This document shows, piece by piece, positions 34,717 to 45,932 of a stretch of DNA of 64,000 nucleotides. The first letter of the stretch is position 1. Every line of letters starts with the position of its first letter. This stretch comes from Petaurus breviceps papuanus (Eukaryota; Chordata; Mammalia; Diprotodontia; Petauridae). The notes beneath the pieces were generated by a model that did not search any database, was not told where the DNA came from, and saw only the letters and a list, made by a program, of their open reading frames with translations. The position numbers and the translations under genes are program-made. The stretch lies in contig JAMXIF010000003.1 in the NCBI GenBank assembly GCA_028583685.1, forward strand, positions 58,592,780 to 58,656,779, written 5' to 3'.

Positions 34717-34899
34717 TTAATCATTGTAAGGGGCGGCTAGGTGGCACAGTGAATAGAGCACTAGCCCTGGAGTCAGGAGGACCTGAGTTCAAAATCCAGC
34801 CTCAGACACTTAACACAAAAACTAGCCATGTGACCTTGAACAAGTCACTTAACCCCAATTACCCTCAAAAAAAAAGCAAAAAAAAAATTAATCATTGTA
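34717..34899 (+). mobile_element. Marsupial tRNA-derived SINE with target duplication
   Basis: The SINE proper is 34729-34887: head GGGGCGGCTAGGTGGCACAG, then 'ggagtcaggaggacctgagt', 'gccatgtgaccttgaacaag', 'tcacttaaccccaattaccc' and an A-rich tail. TTAATCATTGTA occurs at 34717-34728 and 34888-34899. The intact ends and perfect duplication make it one of the youngest insertions in the window. Confidence 0.95.
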
Positions 34900-36049
34900 G
34901 CTCCAGTACCTAGTAAAGGTCATTTCCTATAATAGTTATTTCATCAACCTTTGATGAATTGTGATTGATTGCATGGATAATATAACATGTTAATTGTAAC
35001 ACTGAGATTCACCAGCTACTCAATGCAAAAACTGCTGGAACATAGTCAAATTGCTATGTACATTTTAATATTAATATATTTTTTTCAAAAATAGAATTCT
35101 TTGTTAAATTACTGATTTCTTGAGGAAAGATCTATGGGGAGCTAGCCTTTTAAAATGAGTAAGGGAAGACCTTGAAGGAGACTACAAGGAATCCAATTTG
35201 CTTTGAATTTCATCATTTCTGAGTCTCTCTTCTTAGCAAAACTATCACAGGGCCTTTAAACTATAGAGGTCCAGTATATTTCAGAGCTACAATAGCAAGA
35301 CCCCTGCAGAGATTAAGGGTTTCTGGGAAGAATTGGTCTCTGGTTAATTAGAACTCTGGGTTTCCAGCAAATTGTTATCCTTGAAAGGATTTTAGAGGCC
35401 TGAGCAATAATGCTGATGTGGCTTCTCCTTGGCTTTCTCTTCAATAACTGCTGCCGGGTAAGTACATGGTTAATTAGCATTTAACTTTAAGGCCTTGGAG
35501 GAAAAAGAATTAATTTGTAGCAAAATTACTCACCTTACTTGAGGGTAATGTTCCTATTTGTCTTATTGGTTCTTAACTGGGCTTATCTTATTTGTTTATG
35601 TACTGATTTCAGTTAAGGAGTTTAAAAGACTGTCTACAGTATTTTCTTTGCAGGTGTTGGTTTTTAAGACTTTGTTGCTATGTTTGCCTGTTTGACACTT
35701 CTGTTTTATAGTCATTTACTACACTTTGAAAGTGTCAAACATCTGGTCCACAATTTTGCATCTGGCTCAACTTTCCCTCTAGAGGTCCAGAAAAATTCTG
35801 TCTCTATCCTCTCCAAACTTATTTGCAATGTCTAAAGGACCTTGGCCAATATTTCCTTAGTGGTCATATCTCCTCATACTACTCTAGGCAGACAAAAATC
35901 AAGGATGTTAGATAAGGAAAAGTGAGTTACTGAGTTACTTACCAAAGTCTGAGTGTGCTGAATCTTGGCTACATTTAGAGCCATTTTTTTTTCCTCTGAG
36001 GTACTTCAGTCTCCTAACTAGAAGTAATGAAATAAGATTTGAACAGATT
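34900..36049. other. Repeat-poor sequence
   Basis: No named repeat found. The part 35140-35480 has a more even base mix than its surroundings and contains the weak candidate exon listed separately. Otherwise I see no gene. Confidence 0.45.
35410..35457 (+). other. Weak candidate: small signal-peptide-like coding exon
   Basis: ATG at 35410 opens 16 codons giving MLMWLLLGFLFNNCCR, a hydrophobic signal-peptide-like start, and the last codon is followed directly by GTAAGT, the strongest form of a splice donor (CGG|GTAAGT). The frame would be phase 0 at the junction and reaches a stop soon after if unspliced. No promoter, upstream exon or partner exon is visible in the window, and I cannot match the peptide to a named gene. 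Such a combination can arise by chance, so I hold this as a lead rather than a gene call. Confidence 0.2.
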
Positions 36050-36150
36050 TACAGCTGGAAGGGACATCAAAGGTCATCTAGTACAAGCCCCTCATTTTTG
36101 GAAAGAAGAGAAAAGAAAACAGAGCCCAAACTTTTTAATCCCAGGCCTCC
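36050..36150 (-). mobile_element. MIR-like fragment
   Basis: 'agctggaagggacatcaaag' then 'gtcatctagtacaagcccct' matches a common mammalian repeat segment ('ggaccttagagatcatctagtcc' type). Short and diverged. Confidence 0.5.
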
Positions 36151-36454
36151 AAATAATAGAAAAGCAAAGAGCTTCTCAGGTGATAACAGAATAGGGAGTG
36201 GAAAGTTGCTCAGGTCCCAGAAGTGATTACAATAGACTCTATATCATCAGTAGGGCCTAGGGTAATTTCTCAATAACCATGTTATGTTTGTTGACATTCA
36301 TATGTCCCATGGTGCTGGACACTGTTAGATTCTTGACCCTCAGGATAAGATAGGCCTGCAAGTAGTTCTTTGGAATGGGTATGATATGCTGTGCACAAGG
36401 GAAAGAATCCTTCCTTTGTGAAGAAAAGCTCATCTGTGTCTGATCAAATCAGAG

Positions 36455-36765
36455 GTGATAGGCATTGTTGTTTGTCCTTAATTCTCAAAGAGGACATGTG
36501 ATATCAGAAGGGTGATGTCCTGACTTGCAAGTGAGCTGGATTTAAATGAGGCAGAGCTATGCAAAGTCATCAGCCACACTCTCTTTTCCAGGGTCATCTG
36601 CATCCAGTGGCAAAATATAGATCAGGATGAGTAGAGATGACCCCAGATACAGTGGGAGACACTGGCCTTTTTAAGCTAAGGTGTGTCCCAGGTTTCATTT
36701 GTCTGATGTAATCCCCATTCAGTGATTTAAGGCTAAGTAAGATGTGAGGAAAAAAAATGGCCTAG
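36455..36765 (+). repeat. Dispersed marsupial repeat of uncertain class
   Basis: I recall this composition ('attctcaaagaggacatgtg', 'gtgatgtcctgacttgcaag', 'gtcatctgcatccagtggca', 'cagtgggagacactggcct') as a repeat seen many times in marsupial genomes. I cannot assign it to a LINE or SINE class from sequence alone, and no tRNA-like head, inverted ends or tail is obvious. Confidence 0.5.
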
Positions 36766-38949
36766 TTTGCTAACTGAAAAAGAAAAAAATCAAACTGGGA
36801 GGGGAAGACCCCAGAGTCCATAGGAACAGAAAAGATGCAACAACAATTCAAAGCCTGAGAGTTAATGTAGAGTCAGGAAGAACACATGATGGAGAACCAG
36901 ACATTGGTAAGATGATATTTGTCTCAAGCAATTCTTTTGTAGTAGCAAGGAGGAGGAGAAGGAGGCATCAAGAGGGGGAGTTCAGGAATAATTTAGGATC
37001 CATTTTAGGAACTGGAATTGTTTAGCTCAGAGAAGAGAAAATTTAGATGGGGAATTATAGGTCTCCTCTAGTAACTGAAGGGTTTTCATATGTAGGAGGA
37101 ATTAGAGTTCTTTTTATGGCTCCAGAACTGAACTGAAGTCAACAAATGAAATCTGCAAATTCAGTTGAATTCAGTTCAATTCAACAGACACTGACTAACT
37201 TTCTACTACACACAAGGGGTAAAGAGGTAAATTTAGGTTCCCATAAGAAGATTTTTTTTTCTAAAAATTAGGACTGTACAAAAAGGTAGTAAACTGCAAC
37301 AGCAGACAATGGTTTCTCCCTCATTAGAGTTTATCTGGGATATATAAAGGGATACATCCAGGCCCTAGTGACATCTGGAGCTTGGAGGAGCTGTACCTTG
37401 CCCTATAACCCAAATGAGATTAGAAACACTGTAAAAGCCAGGGTGCCAGGGGTAGGCACGTGTGCCAACATGTTGGCATTTCCTGTTCTGCATCTACTTG
37501 GTGTTTTTTTTTCTCAGAGTTCAATTAAAAGTATCTGCAAATAAAAAACAAAAAAGAACTGATGACCACTCATGCCTTATATTGTGAATGGCTTTTGGTA
37601 GGTCACCACTGAGATCCTTTCCAATTATTCTATTAGTTAGGAGTATCAAAAGAAATTTCCTTAATATACCAAGGAAAAAAATAATATGTACAAAAATTGA
37701 TTCTGATAAGAAAGGACTATGTGATTAGTCTAAAAGAAATGTTCAGGCAAAATGCTATGAGAATATTGAAAAATTGAGAAATAACTCTCAGGGGCAGGGT
37801 AAGATTGGGTGGTTTTTGAAGGTTTTTATGTAAGTGCTTAACTGATTTGAACCTTTAAGAAAGTAGACAAGATTCCTGACAGAAAAGTAATGGACTCAGT
37901 GTGAAGATTGAGATTTACTTGGGGTGGGGGGGGAGAGGAGAAAGATAAATATACTTTATAAATATTAATTACAAGAGCTTAGTTTTTGTCTTTTTAAATT
38001 CCTTTTCAATTGAGAGTCTTGGAGGAAGAAATGACAAATTGTGGTTAATTAAAAATAAAATTTTACCTTAAAATGTAAGGAGGGATTTTAATAAATGAAA
38101 ATACATGCACTTGTTCAAAGAAAAGAAGATATTAAGAAAAAAGTTAATATTATAAAAAAGGTAAGGAAAGGAAAAATTTCATTTATAACCTCAAAAATGC
38201 TTCTGTTATATACAATAAAGTACCTTTAATGGCTATATTACCTTGAACTCCAAGAAATAGATGGTTTTCATGGCTTACATGACATTTAAAGCAAATGAAG
38301 TCAGATCATCAAGTACTTGACATATTTTGTCTAAAAAAAAAAATCTGAAACCCTTACTTAGTTTAACAAAAGACTATTTTAGCTTTGAAAACACAGTGCC
38401 TTGATAGAGAACAGTGGTTCTTAATTTTTTATCTTAAAACTGCTTTACATATGAAAATTATTGATAACTCCTCCCCTAAAGAGCTTTCGGTTATGTATGT
38501 AGGTTATACGTCTCAATCTTTATCATATTAGAAATATAAAAATCTTACTATCGTTATGAAAATAATTTTGACATTGTAGACCCATGAAAGACCTTTGGGA
38601 ACCACCAGGGATGCCTGAGTCATATTTTTACAACTGCTTGTTTAAAGAAGAGTAGTGAATAACGACAACAATATAGTCAGCTGAGCTCCACACCTTGAAC
38701 TTAAAATTCCTTAATGTTAATTATCATGATATCCCTAAAAACTGCCCATATTTTTACGTGTTTGACAACTCCGCAGTTTTTAGACAATTGCAGATCTTAA
38801 GTACCAAAGAATGAAGCCTTATGATTCTGGATAACCAAGTGCATCCATGTGATAAGGAGAAATCAAGGATGTAACCAGTGCTCTGTCACTGGAGAAATAA
38901 TTCCCTCTTGTGCTTTTCTTGTGTCTCTGTTGCATCCTTTGATGGTTTT
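36766..38949. other. Unassigned, repeat-poor sequence
   Basis: No gene, RNA or named repeat recognised. Contains a perfect 16-bp palindrome at 37463-37478 next to a GGCACGTGTGCC near-palindrome, and several A- or T-rich runs. Confidence 0.5.
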
Positions 38950-39608
38950 TATGAGATACTTTTTTTTTAATGCTTTATTAACTTCTGATTTACATCGTTC
39001 GTTTCCGCCAGATTTTGAGTTACAAATTTTCTCCCCGTTTTTCCCTCACCCATCCCCCCAAAACAGCAGTCCCACAGGATATCCCCACCTCTGATCTGCT
39101 CTCTCCCATATTTTCTCCCATACCCGTTTCAACTTTTCCAGTAGGGCATGGTGGATCTCTATATTTCCCAATTACATGTAAAGCAATATTGATAATAGTA
39201 TATATATATATTTAAACATTTGATTTTAAAACTTTGAATTCCAGATTCATTCCCTTCCTCCCTTATCACCCACCCTTACTGGGAAGATAAGCAGTTCAGT
39301 ATAGGTTGTACATGTGTGGCTAATGCAAAACAATAACATAGCAGATATATTGTAAAAGACTGACTATATTTCCCTCCCTCCTATCCCACATCCCACTTGT
39401 TCTATTCTCTACTTTGATCCTGTCCCTTTTCAAAAGTGGGTGCTTCCAACTTCCCTCCCCCCCAGCCTGCCCTCCCTTCCATCATCCCCCCTCACATCCT
39501 CTCCCCTGCCCCGCCCCGGGGTGAGAAACCGCTGAGCCGCTGGCACAGCCTGCCAGCGCCACGTGGCGGCTTCAGCTCCTGGCCTGCAGAGTGTATGAAA
39601 TACTTTTT
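38950..39608 (-). mobile_element. Half-L1 (HAL1-like) 3' end with inverted 5' piece
   Basis: The element proper is 38965-39593. From 38965 to about 39510 the plus strand is the reverse of the half-L1 3' region at 45300-45850 (e.g. 'gatcctgtcccttttcaaaa' mirrors 'ttttgaaaagggacagggtc'). From about 39515 to 39593 the orientation flips: 'ggggtgagaaaccgctgagc' through 'agctcctggcctgca' matches the plus-strand 5' region at 42870-42950. TATGAGATACTTTTT at 38950-38964 and TATGAAATACTTTTT at 39594-39608 form the target duplication (one mismatch). This is the classic product of twin priming during L1-type reverse transcription. The poly-A end (T-run) is at the left. Confidence 0.85.
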
Positions 39609-39718
39609 AAAAAGACTGAATGGCCAGTAACTTCTATCCCAGAGTGAATTATAAAGAAGGACCACTGTAAGTTACACAATTTTACATCATGTCATTCCTC
39701 AAGCAAAGGTTTTACATT

Positions 39719-39830
39719 GTATATATATATATATATATTTGAGGGGGTAGAAAGGTAGAGTTATAGATATATATGACTATATATTATATATTATGTATGT
39801 ATTTATGCATATATATGATAGAGATATGCA
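39719..39830. repeat. (TA)n-rich microsatellite
   Basis: A pure TA run (39719-39739) followed by TATATGACTATATATTA-type sequence. Low complexity, no other content. Confidence 0.85.
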
Positions 39831-40034
39831 TGTATTTGTCCACCTATCCCTCTTATCTCCCCATTTTCTTTTGAATTTTTCACAATCTATGTCCTAATCT
39901 TTGAACTTGCTATAATTTCTTATTAACAAAAGCTACTAGGACATAAATTTTATATACACACTAGTAAAGCTATCTGAAATATGTTCTACTGTATTTTCCC
40001 TAAGATGTTGCCAACTTTTTTTTATGACTCTCTA

Positions 40035-40170
40035 ATAAATCAATTCATAAGCATGTATCAAGTATCTGCTATTTGTCAGGCACATGCTGGGCATTAGGGC
40101 TGTAAAGGCAAAAATGAAATAGTTCCTGCCCTCAAGAAGCTTATACTACTTCAGGAGAGAAACACATACA
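40035..40170 (-). mobile_element. L2-type 3' end, minus strand
   Basis: 'gtcaggcacatgctgggcat' and 'ttcctgccctcaagaagctt' are the reverse of the L2 3' end landmarks ('aagcttcttgagggcagg', 'agcacagtgcctggcac'). Old copy. Confidence 0.65.
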
Positions 40171-40650
40171 AGTATATCCATATAAACAAGTATATACACA
40201 GTAAACACAAACTAGACAAGTTAGGGAGGTAGCTCACTAGCTATTGGGAGAAGCAAGAAAGACTTCACATAGAAGACAGTGCTTAACCCTGTCTTGAAGC
40301 AATCTAGGGATTCCAGGAGACAAAGATAAAGGCATACATTCCAGGCATGAAAGAGAGCAAGTTCAATGGTGTCAAGACAGGAGATACAATGTTACTTATG
40401 AGGAACAGTGAGAAGAAAAATTTGGCTAGATTGTAGAGTGAGGGGAGAGTAATATAGAATGATGCTTGAAACATTGGTTGGAATAAGGTCATAATAAATG
40501 TTAAAAGATAAACAGAGGAGTTTATATTTTATTCTAAATTTAGTAGTCAGTAGCAAGTCACTGCAGTTCATTGAGAAATCTGGAACATTGTCAGATTTTT
40601 TTTTAAGGGAAATCATTTTGGCAATTGTGTGGAGAACATTATGATATTAT
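40171..40650. repeat. Probable ancient dispersed repeat, unassigned
   Basis: Segments such as 'cattccaggcatgaaagaga' and 'gaggagtttatattttattc' resemble a widely dispersed ancient mammalian repeat (the 'attccaggcagagggaac ... ggagtttggattttattc' type). A similar piece lies near 3230. I do not know its class with confidence. Confidence 0.4.
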
Positions 40651-40814
40651 CCATGATATGTTTTGTGACAGCCCTTTGGCATGAGAGTCCCTTTGGGGAG
40701 AATGCTGTGTTCCCCTATTGAACGTTGCTTTCTGCAACTGGACTACCATATGCATACTCCCATAGTGTAGGTGTGGCTGTTAACAGGTTATTTCTTTGGG
40801 CACCCAGTTAATAA

Positions 40815-40890
40815 CTTCAGTAAAATGATATTTGTAAGTGTTTTGCAAAACTTAAAATGCTATATAAATGCTAGCTATTCTTATTAGTTT
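40815..40890 (+). mobile_element. CORE-SINE/MIR 3' tail fragment
   Basis: 'aatgatatttgtaagtgttt' followed by 'tgctatataaatgctagcta' is the 3' end of a MIR/MAR-type SINE, also seen at 58316-58375. Confidence 0.65.
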
Positions 40891-41758
40891 AAGTATAACA
40901 TTTATAAATAAGTAAACACACATATTGAATGTACATACTGAAAATTTTTCATGATAGAAATGTGTAATTGAAACACATGGTTTGGACAAACTGATAAAGA
41001 CAATTAACAGTATTCATACATTTTTCCCCCCAATTTGGATAGTCAGGCTAAAATTTCTCATTCAATTATGGGTCTAATTTCAGAGACTCTGTAATATTAC
41101 AAGTCTTGATATAATCAAAAAAATGACATCCACAAAAAGAAATATCTGTAGGAATTACTCTATATGGACACTATGCTGAACATCCTTAGTGATAGTGCTA
41201 CCATATATCCCTTTATCTTATGTGTTATTTGATATGAATAATCAGAGAATTATTCATTTTCAGAGAAGCATTGAACAAGACTACTTTTGCTGTTATATCT
41301 TTCAAGGATTTTCTTGTGATTTCAAAATATGCATGAAAGACATCTTATTGATGAAGAAACTCTAATTTAATTTTATTAAATCACTGGAGGATTTTTTCTT
41401 TACCTATCCTTAAAACAGACTTTAGGAATTTTTTAAAGGTTTTTTGTGTGTTCATTATAAATATGACATTTTTTAATTTCAATCTAAAAGCTTATTTTTA
41501 TGAAATCTATATTTATTTTTATAGACAAAATTAAGAATCTTGAGAAAAGAAATGGCAGCATATTATCATTACCACAATCTTCTTATGAAATCTGACTGCT
41601 GACAGTCCAAGTGGCTAACACATAGAAAGCTGTTTGGTCAATTTGTATATCGGTTGTCAGCATTCAAGGAAGATGGAAAGAATTGTGGATTTAGGTGAAA
41701 AACACTTTATATGCCAGATACCTGTAAAAATTGTTTATATATTAGATTAAAGCTAAAT
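40891..41758. other. Unassigned AT-rich sequence
   Basis: No gene, RNA or named repeat recognised. Confidence 0.5.
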
Positions 41759-41942
41759 GTTCATTTTTTTTTCTTTTTGGAGGGGCAATTGGGGTTAAGT
41801 GACTTGCCCAAAGTCACATGGCTAGTTAAGTGTTAAGTGTCTGAGGCCAGATTTGAACTCAGGTTCTCCTGACTTCATAGCTGATGCTCTATTCACTGTA
41901 CTACCTAGACGCCCCACTGCACCACCTAGCCTCCCTGTGTGT
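41759..41942 (-). mobile_element. Marsupial tRNA-derived SINE
   Basis: Read in reverse: T-rich tail, 'ggcaattggggttaagtgac', 'ttgcccaaagtcacatggct' and a head ending near 41917. An extra 'caccacctagcctccctg' at 41920-41937 repeats the head end, a small local duplication. A short TGTTCA on both sides may be the target duplication. Confidence 0.9.
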
Positions 41943-42029
41943 TCAATTATTTTAAGCTATTAAATTAAAGGAAAAAAACTCAATTCTTTCTGACTTCAAT
42001 CCCACCATTCTATTTGCCTGCCAAACTGA

Positions 42030-42300
42030 TTATATTAACCAGATGGATGGTGCAGTAGATAGAGCACTGGACCAGGAATCAGGAAGACTTGAGTTCAAAT
42101 CTTGCCTCATATCCTTACTCAGGACAAGTGTGATTCAGGACAAGTAATTTAATCTTCATACAACTCAGTTGTCCTATCTATAATATAGAGATAACAATAA
42201 CACTTACCATTCAAGATTGTTGTGAGGTAATTTGAGATATTTAAGCACTTTGTAAACTTTATACAACTATATTAAAGCACTATGTAAAGATAGCTAGATT
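42030..42300 (+). mobile_element. CORE-SINE/MIR-type copy, full length
   Basis: Head 'gatggtgcagtagatagagc', then 'cttgagttcaaatcttgcct', a CORE part 'acaagtaatttaatcttcat', and the tail 'gttgtgaggtaatttgagat' plus 'aagcactttgtaaactttat'. All parts are in the expected order on the plus strand. Confidence 0.8.
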
Positions 42301-43213
42301 ATATTATACTCAAAATGTCTTACAGAGATGGAAATGTAGGTACACATAACAATAATTGTATTCTATTGCCTTCCTTCGATGGAGGAAAGAGATGTTAATA
42401 TTTTTGACATTTTTGTTATCGTACAGTAATCCATATATTTTGAAATTCTATCCCTTAATGTCTGCAAAATTATGCCACCTTGCAAGATGGCAAAGTAGAA
42501 GCAGGAAATTGCAGGAGCTCCCACACTAACTATGTCCAATACCTGTAAAATATGACTCTAATCAAATTTTAGAGTTACAGTACCCACAAAGTGACAGAGA
42601 AAAACAAATCTCCCACTGAAGGCAGGCCAATAGGAAGGGTGTATCACACAGAGCTGGGAGCCAAGTGCAGTCCCACGTGAGCCATGCAGGCCTGGACTTG
42701 GGTTTGGCCCTGACCAACAGCCCAATGCAGCCAGAGCAGACTTCAGGAGAGTGAATCATTGGCAGTTGTGGTGGTTTCCAGATTTAGAAACCCATACACA
42801 CCAAAGACAAATTAAAAGGTCAGTGGGGAACTCTGTTGGGACTGGGGGACAGAAGAGTGGGTATGCCCCCTTCCCCTGGGGTGAGAGGTGGGAGAGGCTC
42901 TGCTTCTGCAGCTACTGCCACACAGCTGCCTCTGGACCTCCTGGCCTGCATATTGTAGGGGGACCAAGCAACTATTCAGAGGGTAATTGCTCTTGATTTG
43001 ACCTGCTTGGATAAGGGTTGGAGTCTTGGGTGGTGGTCCTGGGTGAGAAATGATAGTGTGCCTGAGCTTGTGGTGGCTGTAGAGAGGGCACCCTCCTCAG
43101 ACTTCTGACAACATTTGCAAAAACCCAAGCGATTTGGGACAAAGCTGTCTCCACTCTGGAAGCAGAGTTTAACCACGGCAAAGAGCTCAACAGTCAAGTA
43201 ATTGGCTAGCAAG

Positions 43214-44280
43214 ATGAGCAAGCAGAGAAAGCACAATCCGACCATAGAATGCTTTTTTGGGGACAAAAAGGATCAAAACATGGAAGCAGAAGGAGTCAAC
43301 AAAGTCAAAACTCCTGCATCAAAAGCTTCCAAGAAAAATATGAATTGATTACAAGCCATGGAGGAGCTCAAGAAGGATTTTGAAAACCAAGTAAGAGAAG
43401 TGGAGGAAAAATTGGGAACAGTAATGAGAACAATACAAGGAAATCATGAGAAGCAAGTTAGTAGCCTGCTAAAGGAGACCCCAAAATATTGAAGAATATG
43501 ACACCTTAAAAATAGACTAACTCAAATGGCAAAAGAGACCCCAAAAAGCCAATGAGAAGAAGAGTGCCTTAAAAAGTCAAATTGTCCAGATGGAAAAGGA
43601 CTTTTAAAAACTCACTGAAGAGTATCATTCTTTCAAAATTAGATCGGAGCAAATGGAAGCTAATGACCTTATGAGAAATCAAGATACTATAAAATAGATC
43701 CAAACAAATGAAAGAATAGAAGGTAATATTAAATATCTCATTGGGAAAAAAAACACTAACCTGGAAAATAGATCCAGAAGAGATAATTTTAAAAATATCA
43801 AACTACCTGAAAGCCATGAGCAAAAAAAGAGCCTAGAAATCATCCCTCAAGAAATTCTCAAGTAAAATTGATATTCTAGAACCAGAGGGCAAAATAGAAA
43901 TTGAAAGAATTCACTCATCGCCTCTTGAAAAAGATCCCCAAAAGAAAACTCCTAGGAATATCATAGCCAAATTCCAGAGTTCCCAGGTCAAGGAGAATAC
44001 ATTATAAGCTTCTAGAAAGAAACAATTTGAGTATTGTGGAAACACAGCCAGGATAACACAAGATCTAGCAGCTACTACACTAAGAGATAGAAGGGCTTGG
44101 AATATGATATTCTGGAGGTCAAAGGAGCTAGGATTAAAACCAAGAATCACCTACCAAGCAAAACTGAGTATAATGCTTCAGGGGGAAATATGGTCATTCA
44201 ATGAAATAGAGGACTTTCAAGTATCCTTAAGGACAAAACCAGAGCTGAACAGAAAATGTGTCTTTTGAATACAAGAAGCA
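43214..44280 (+). pseudogene. ORF1 of the half-L1 (broken)
   Basis: ATG at 43214 starts MSKQRKHNPTIE, a basic N-terminus typical of marsupial L1 ORF1. The frame reaches a premature stop at 43346-43348 (TGA where a Trp codon is likely). Beyond it the sequence still encodes a coiled-coil-like stretch (Glu/Lys/Leu-rich, e.g. LQAMEELKKDFENQVREVEE) and the RRM start after an 'acctggaaaatagatccaga' segment (43758). The protein would have been an RNA-binding trimer. Confidence 0.8.
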
Positions 44281-44420
44281 AGAGAAGCATGAGAAAGTAA
44301 AGAGTAAAAAGAAATCATAAGGAACTTATTAAAGTTGAATTATTTATATTCCTACATGGAAAAAAAATGATAATTTTAACTCATGAGACTTTTCTCAGTA
44401 TGAGGATATTTGAAGGGAAT

Positions 44421-44530
44421 ATATACATACATACATACATATATATATATATGCATATATAGGAGAGTGTATGGGTGTATAAATAGATATGTGAGTGTGT
44501 GTATATTGTGTACATGTATACATAGACAGA
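44421..44530. repeat. (TACA)n/(TA)n/(TG)n microsatellite in the half-L1 3' region
   Basis: A run of ATACATACATAC, then ATATATATATAT, then TGTGTATATTGTGTACATG. It lies inside the A/G-rich 3' region of the half-L1 and is absent as such from the sister copy near 39 kb. Confidence 0.85.
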
Positions 44531-44757
44531 GGGCTCAGAATCAGTTGAATAGGAAGGGATGATATCTAAAAAAATAAAATTAAGAGGTGAGAGAGGAATA
44601 CAATGAGAGAAGGAGAAAGGGAAAGTTTGAATAGGGTAAATTATCTCATATAAAAGATACAAGTGAAAACTTATGATGGAGGGGAAGAACAGGAAAGTGA
44701 AAGGAAATGGGTCAACCTTATTGTCATTGAATTTGGCTTAAGGAGGGAATAACATAC

Positions 44758-45278
44758 ACACTTGTAGCAGCAAGCACCCCAAGCGTCCTCAGGGTTTGCT
44801 GCCAATACAGGTTCTTAGATCTGCTTTGATAAAGGAAAGCAACTCAAAATGGGTTAACAAGCTTACTTTAATCAGTCATAGATGTATTGTTTACCTAGTT
44901 CAGCACCCCGAACTTCAGAATATACAGACAGAATTATCAAGACAGAAACAGATCAAGTAGACAGATTTCCAAACTATCCAACCATTACATCCATACCAAA
45001 CAACATCTGGGTTTCAAAGCTGGGGAGCTCTGGACAATGGCTTCCCAGAGTTTCATCTGATCAAATCACAGAACACTTCTCAAAGTGAACCCCAAAACAA
45101 ATCTACACATCACGGCTTATATGGCCTTCTCCTGGCTCAGAGAATGTAACAACCTTATTGACTCACTGGCCAATCGAGAAGTATTTACTGAAAAACAAGC
45201 CTCCCACCCCAGGCTCCATGTGCACTTTAGCCTAGGGCCAGGGAAGATCTTCAAAATTTACATTCCCATTACAGCACT
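44758..45278 (-). mobile_element. Solo LTR, short family, inside the half-L1
   Basis: The LTR proper is 44763-45273, with TG...CA ends on both strands. The flanks ACACT (left) and GCACT (right) are a 5-bp duplication with one mismatch. The half-L1 sequence 'ggaataacatacacact' resumes as 'caactgggtttc' on the right, confirming the insertion. It is the shortest of the three sister LTRs (511 bp) and very similar to the one at 1324-1884. Confidence 0.88.
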
Positions 45279-45932
45279 CAACTGGGTTTCTTACCTACAG
45301 GAAAGTGGGGGAGAGGAGGGGATAAGAAGGGGATGATAGAAGGGAGGGCTGATTGGGAGAGAAGGTAGTTAAAAGCACACACTTTTGAAAAGGGACAGGG
45401 TCAAAGTAGAAAATAGAATTAGTGGGAGGCAGGATAGGATAGAGGGAAATATAGTTCATCTTTTACAATACATCTACTATGGAAAGGTTTTGAGTAACTA
45501 CACATATACAACCTATATTGAATTGTTTATCTTCCTAGTGCGGGGTGCGTGAGGAGGGAAGAAAGGAAAGAATCTGGAAATCAAATTTTTAAAAACAAAT
45601 GTTAAAAATTTTAAAGATGTTTTTTTTTACATGCAACTGAAAAATAAGATATACAAGCAATGGGTGTAGAAACCCATCTTGCCCTACTAGAAAGTTAGAG
45701 AGGGGATTGGGGAGGATATAATAGAGAGCAGATTGGGGAAAGGGGTATTCAGTAGGCTTGCTATTTTGGGGTGGTGAGTAGGGAAAGGATGGGGAGAAAA
45801 TTTGTAACTCAAAATCTTGTGGAAATGAATGTTGAAAACTAAAAATAACCTCAAAATAATATCACTTCCAACATGTACCTCATTTGTATATACTAGATAT
45901 ATTCCCAGGACTCTTCTCATACTTGTTTTCTA

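Larger units (their letters stand above)
42478..45855 (+). mobile_element. Half-L1 (HAL1-like) element, nearly complete
   Basis: Order: 5' UTR from 'gcaagatggcaaagtagaag', ORF1 (43214-44280), an A/G-rich 3' region (44290-45580) and a 3' end close to that of L1 ('gaaatgaatgttgaaaacta', compare 26204-26225). No endonuclease or reverse transcriptase sequence is present between ORF1 and the 3' end, which is the definition of the half-L1 group, mobilised by L1 enzymes. A solo LTR lies within it (44763-45273). AAAATTATGCCAC before and AAAATAATATCAC after may be a decayed target duplication. The copy at 38965-39593 shares its 3' region. Confidence 0.75.

Noticed and set aside
39470-39593. GC-rich, hairpin-forming segment that might be a structured RNA gene or CpG island
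   Set aside because: It matches the inverted 5' region of the half-L1 and lies inside the target duplication of that insertion.
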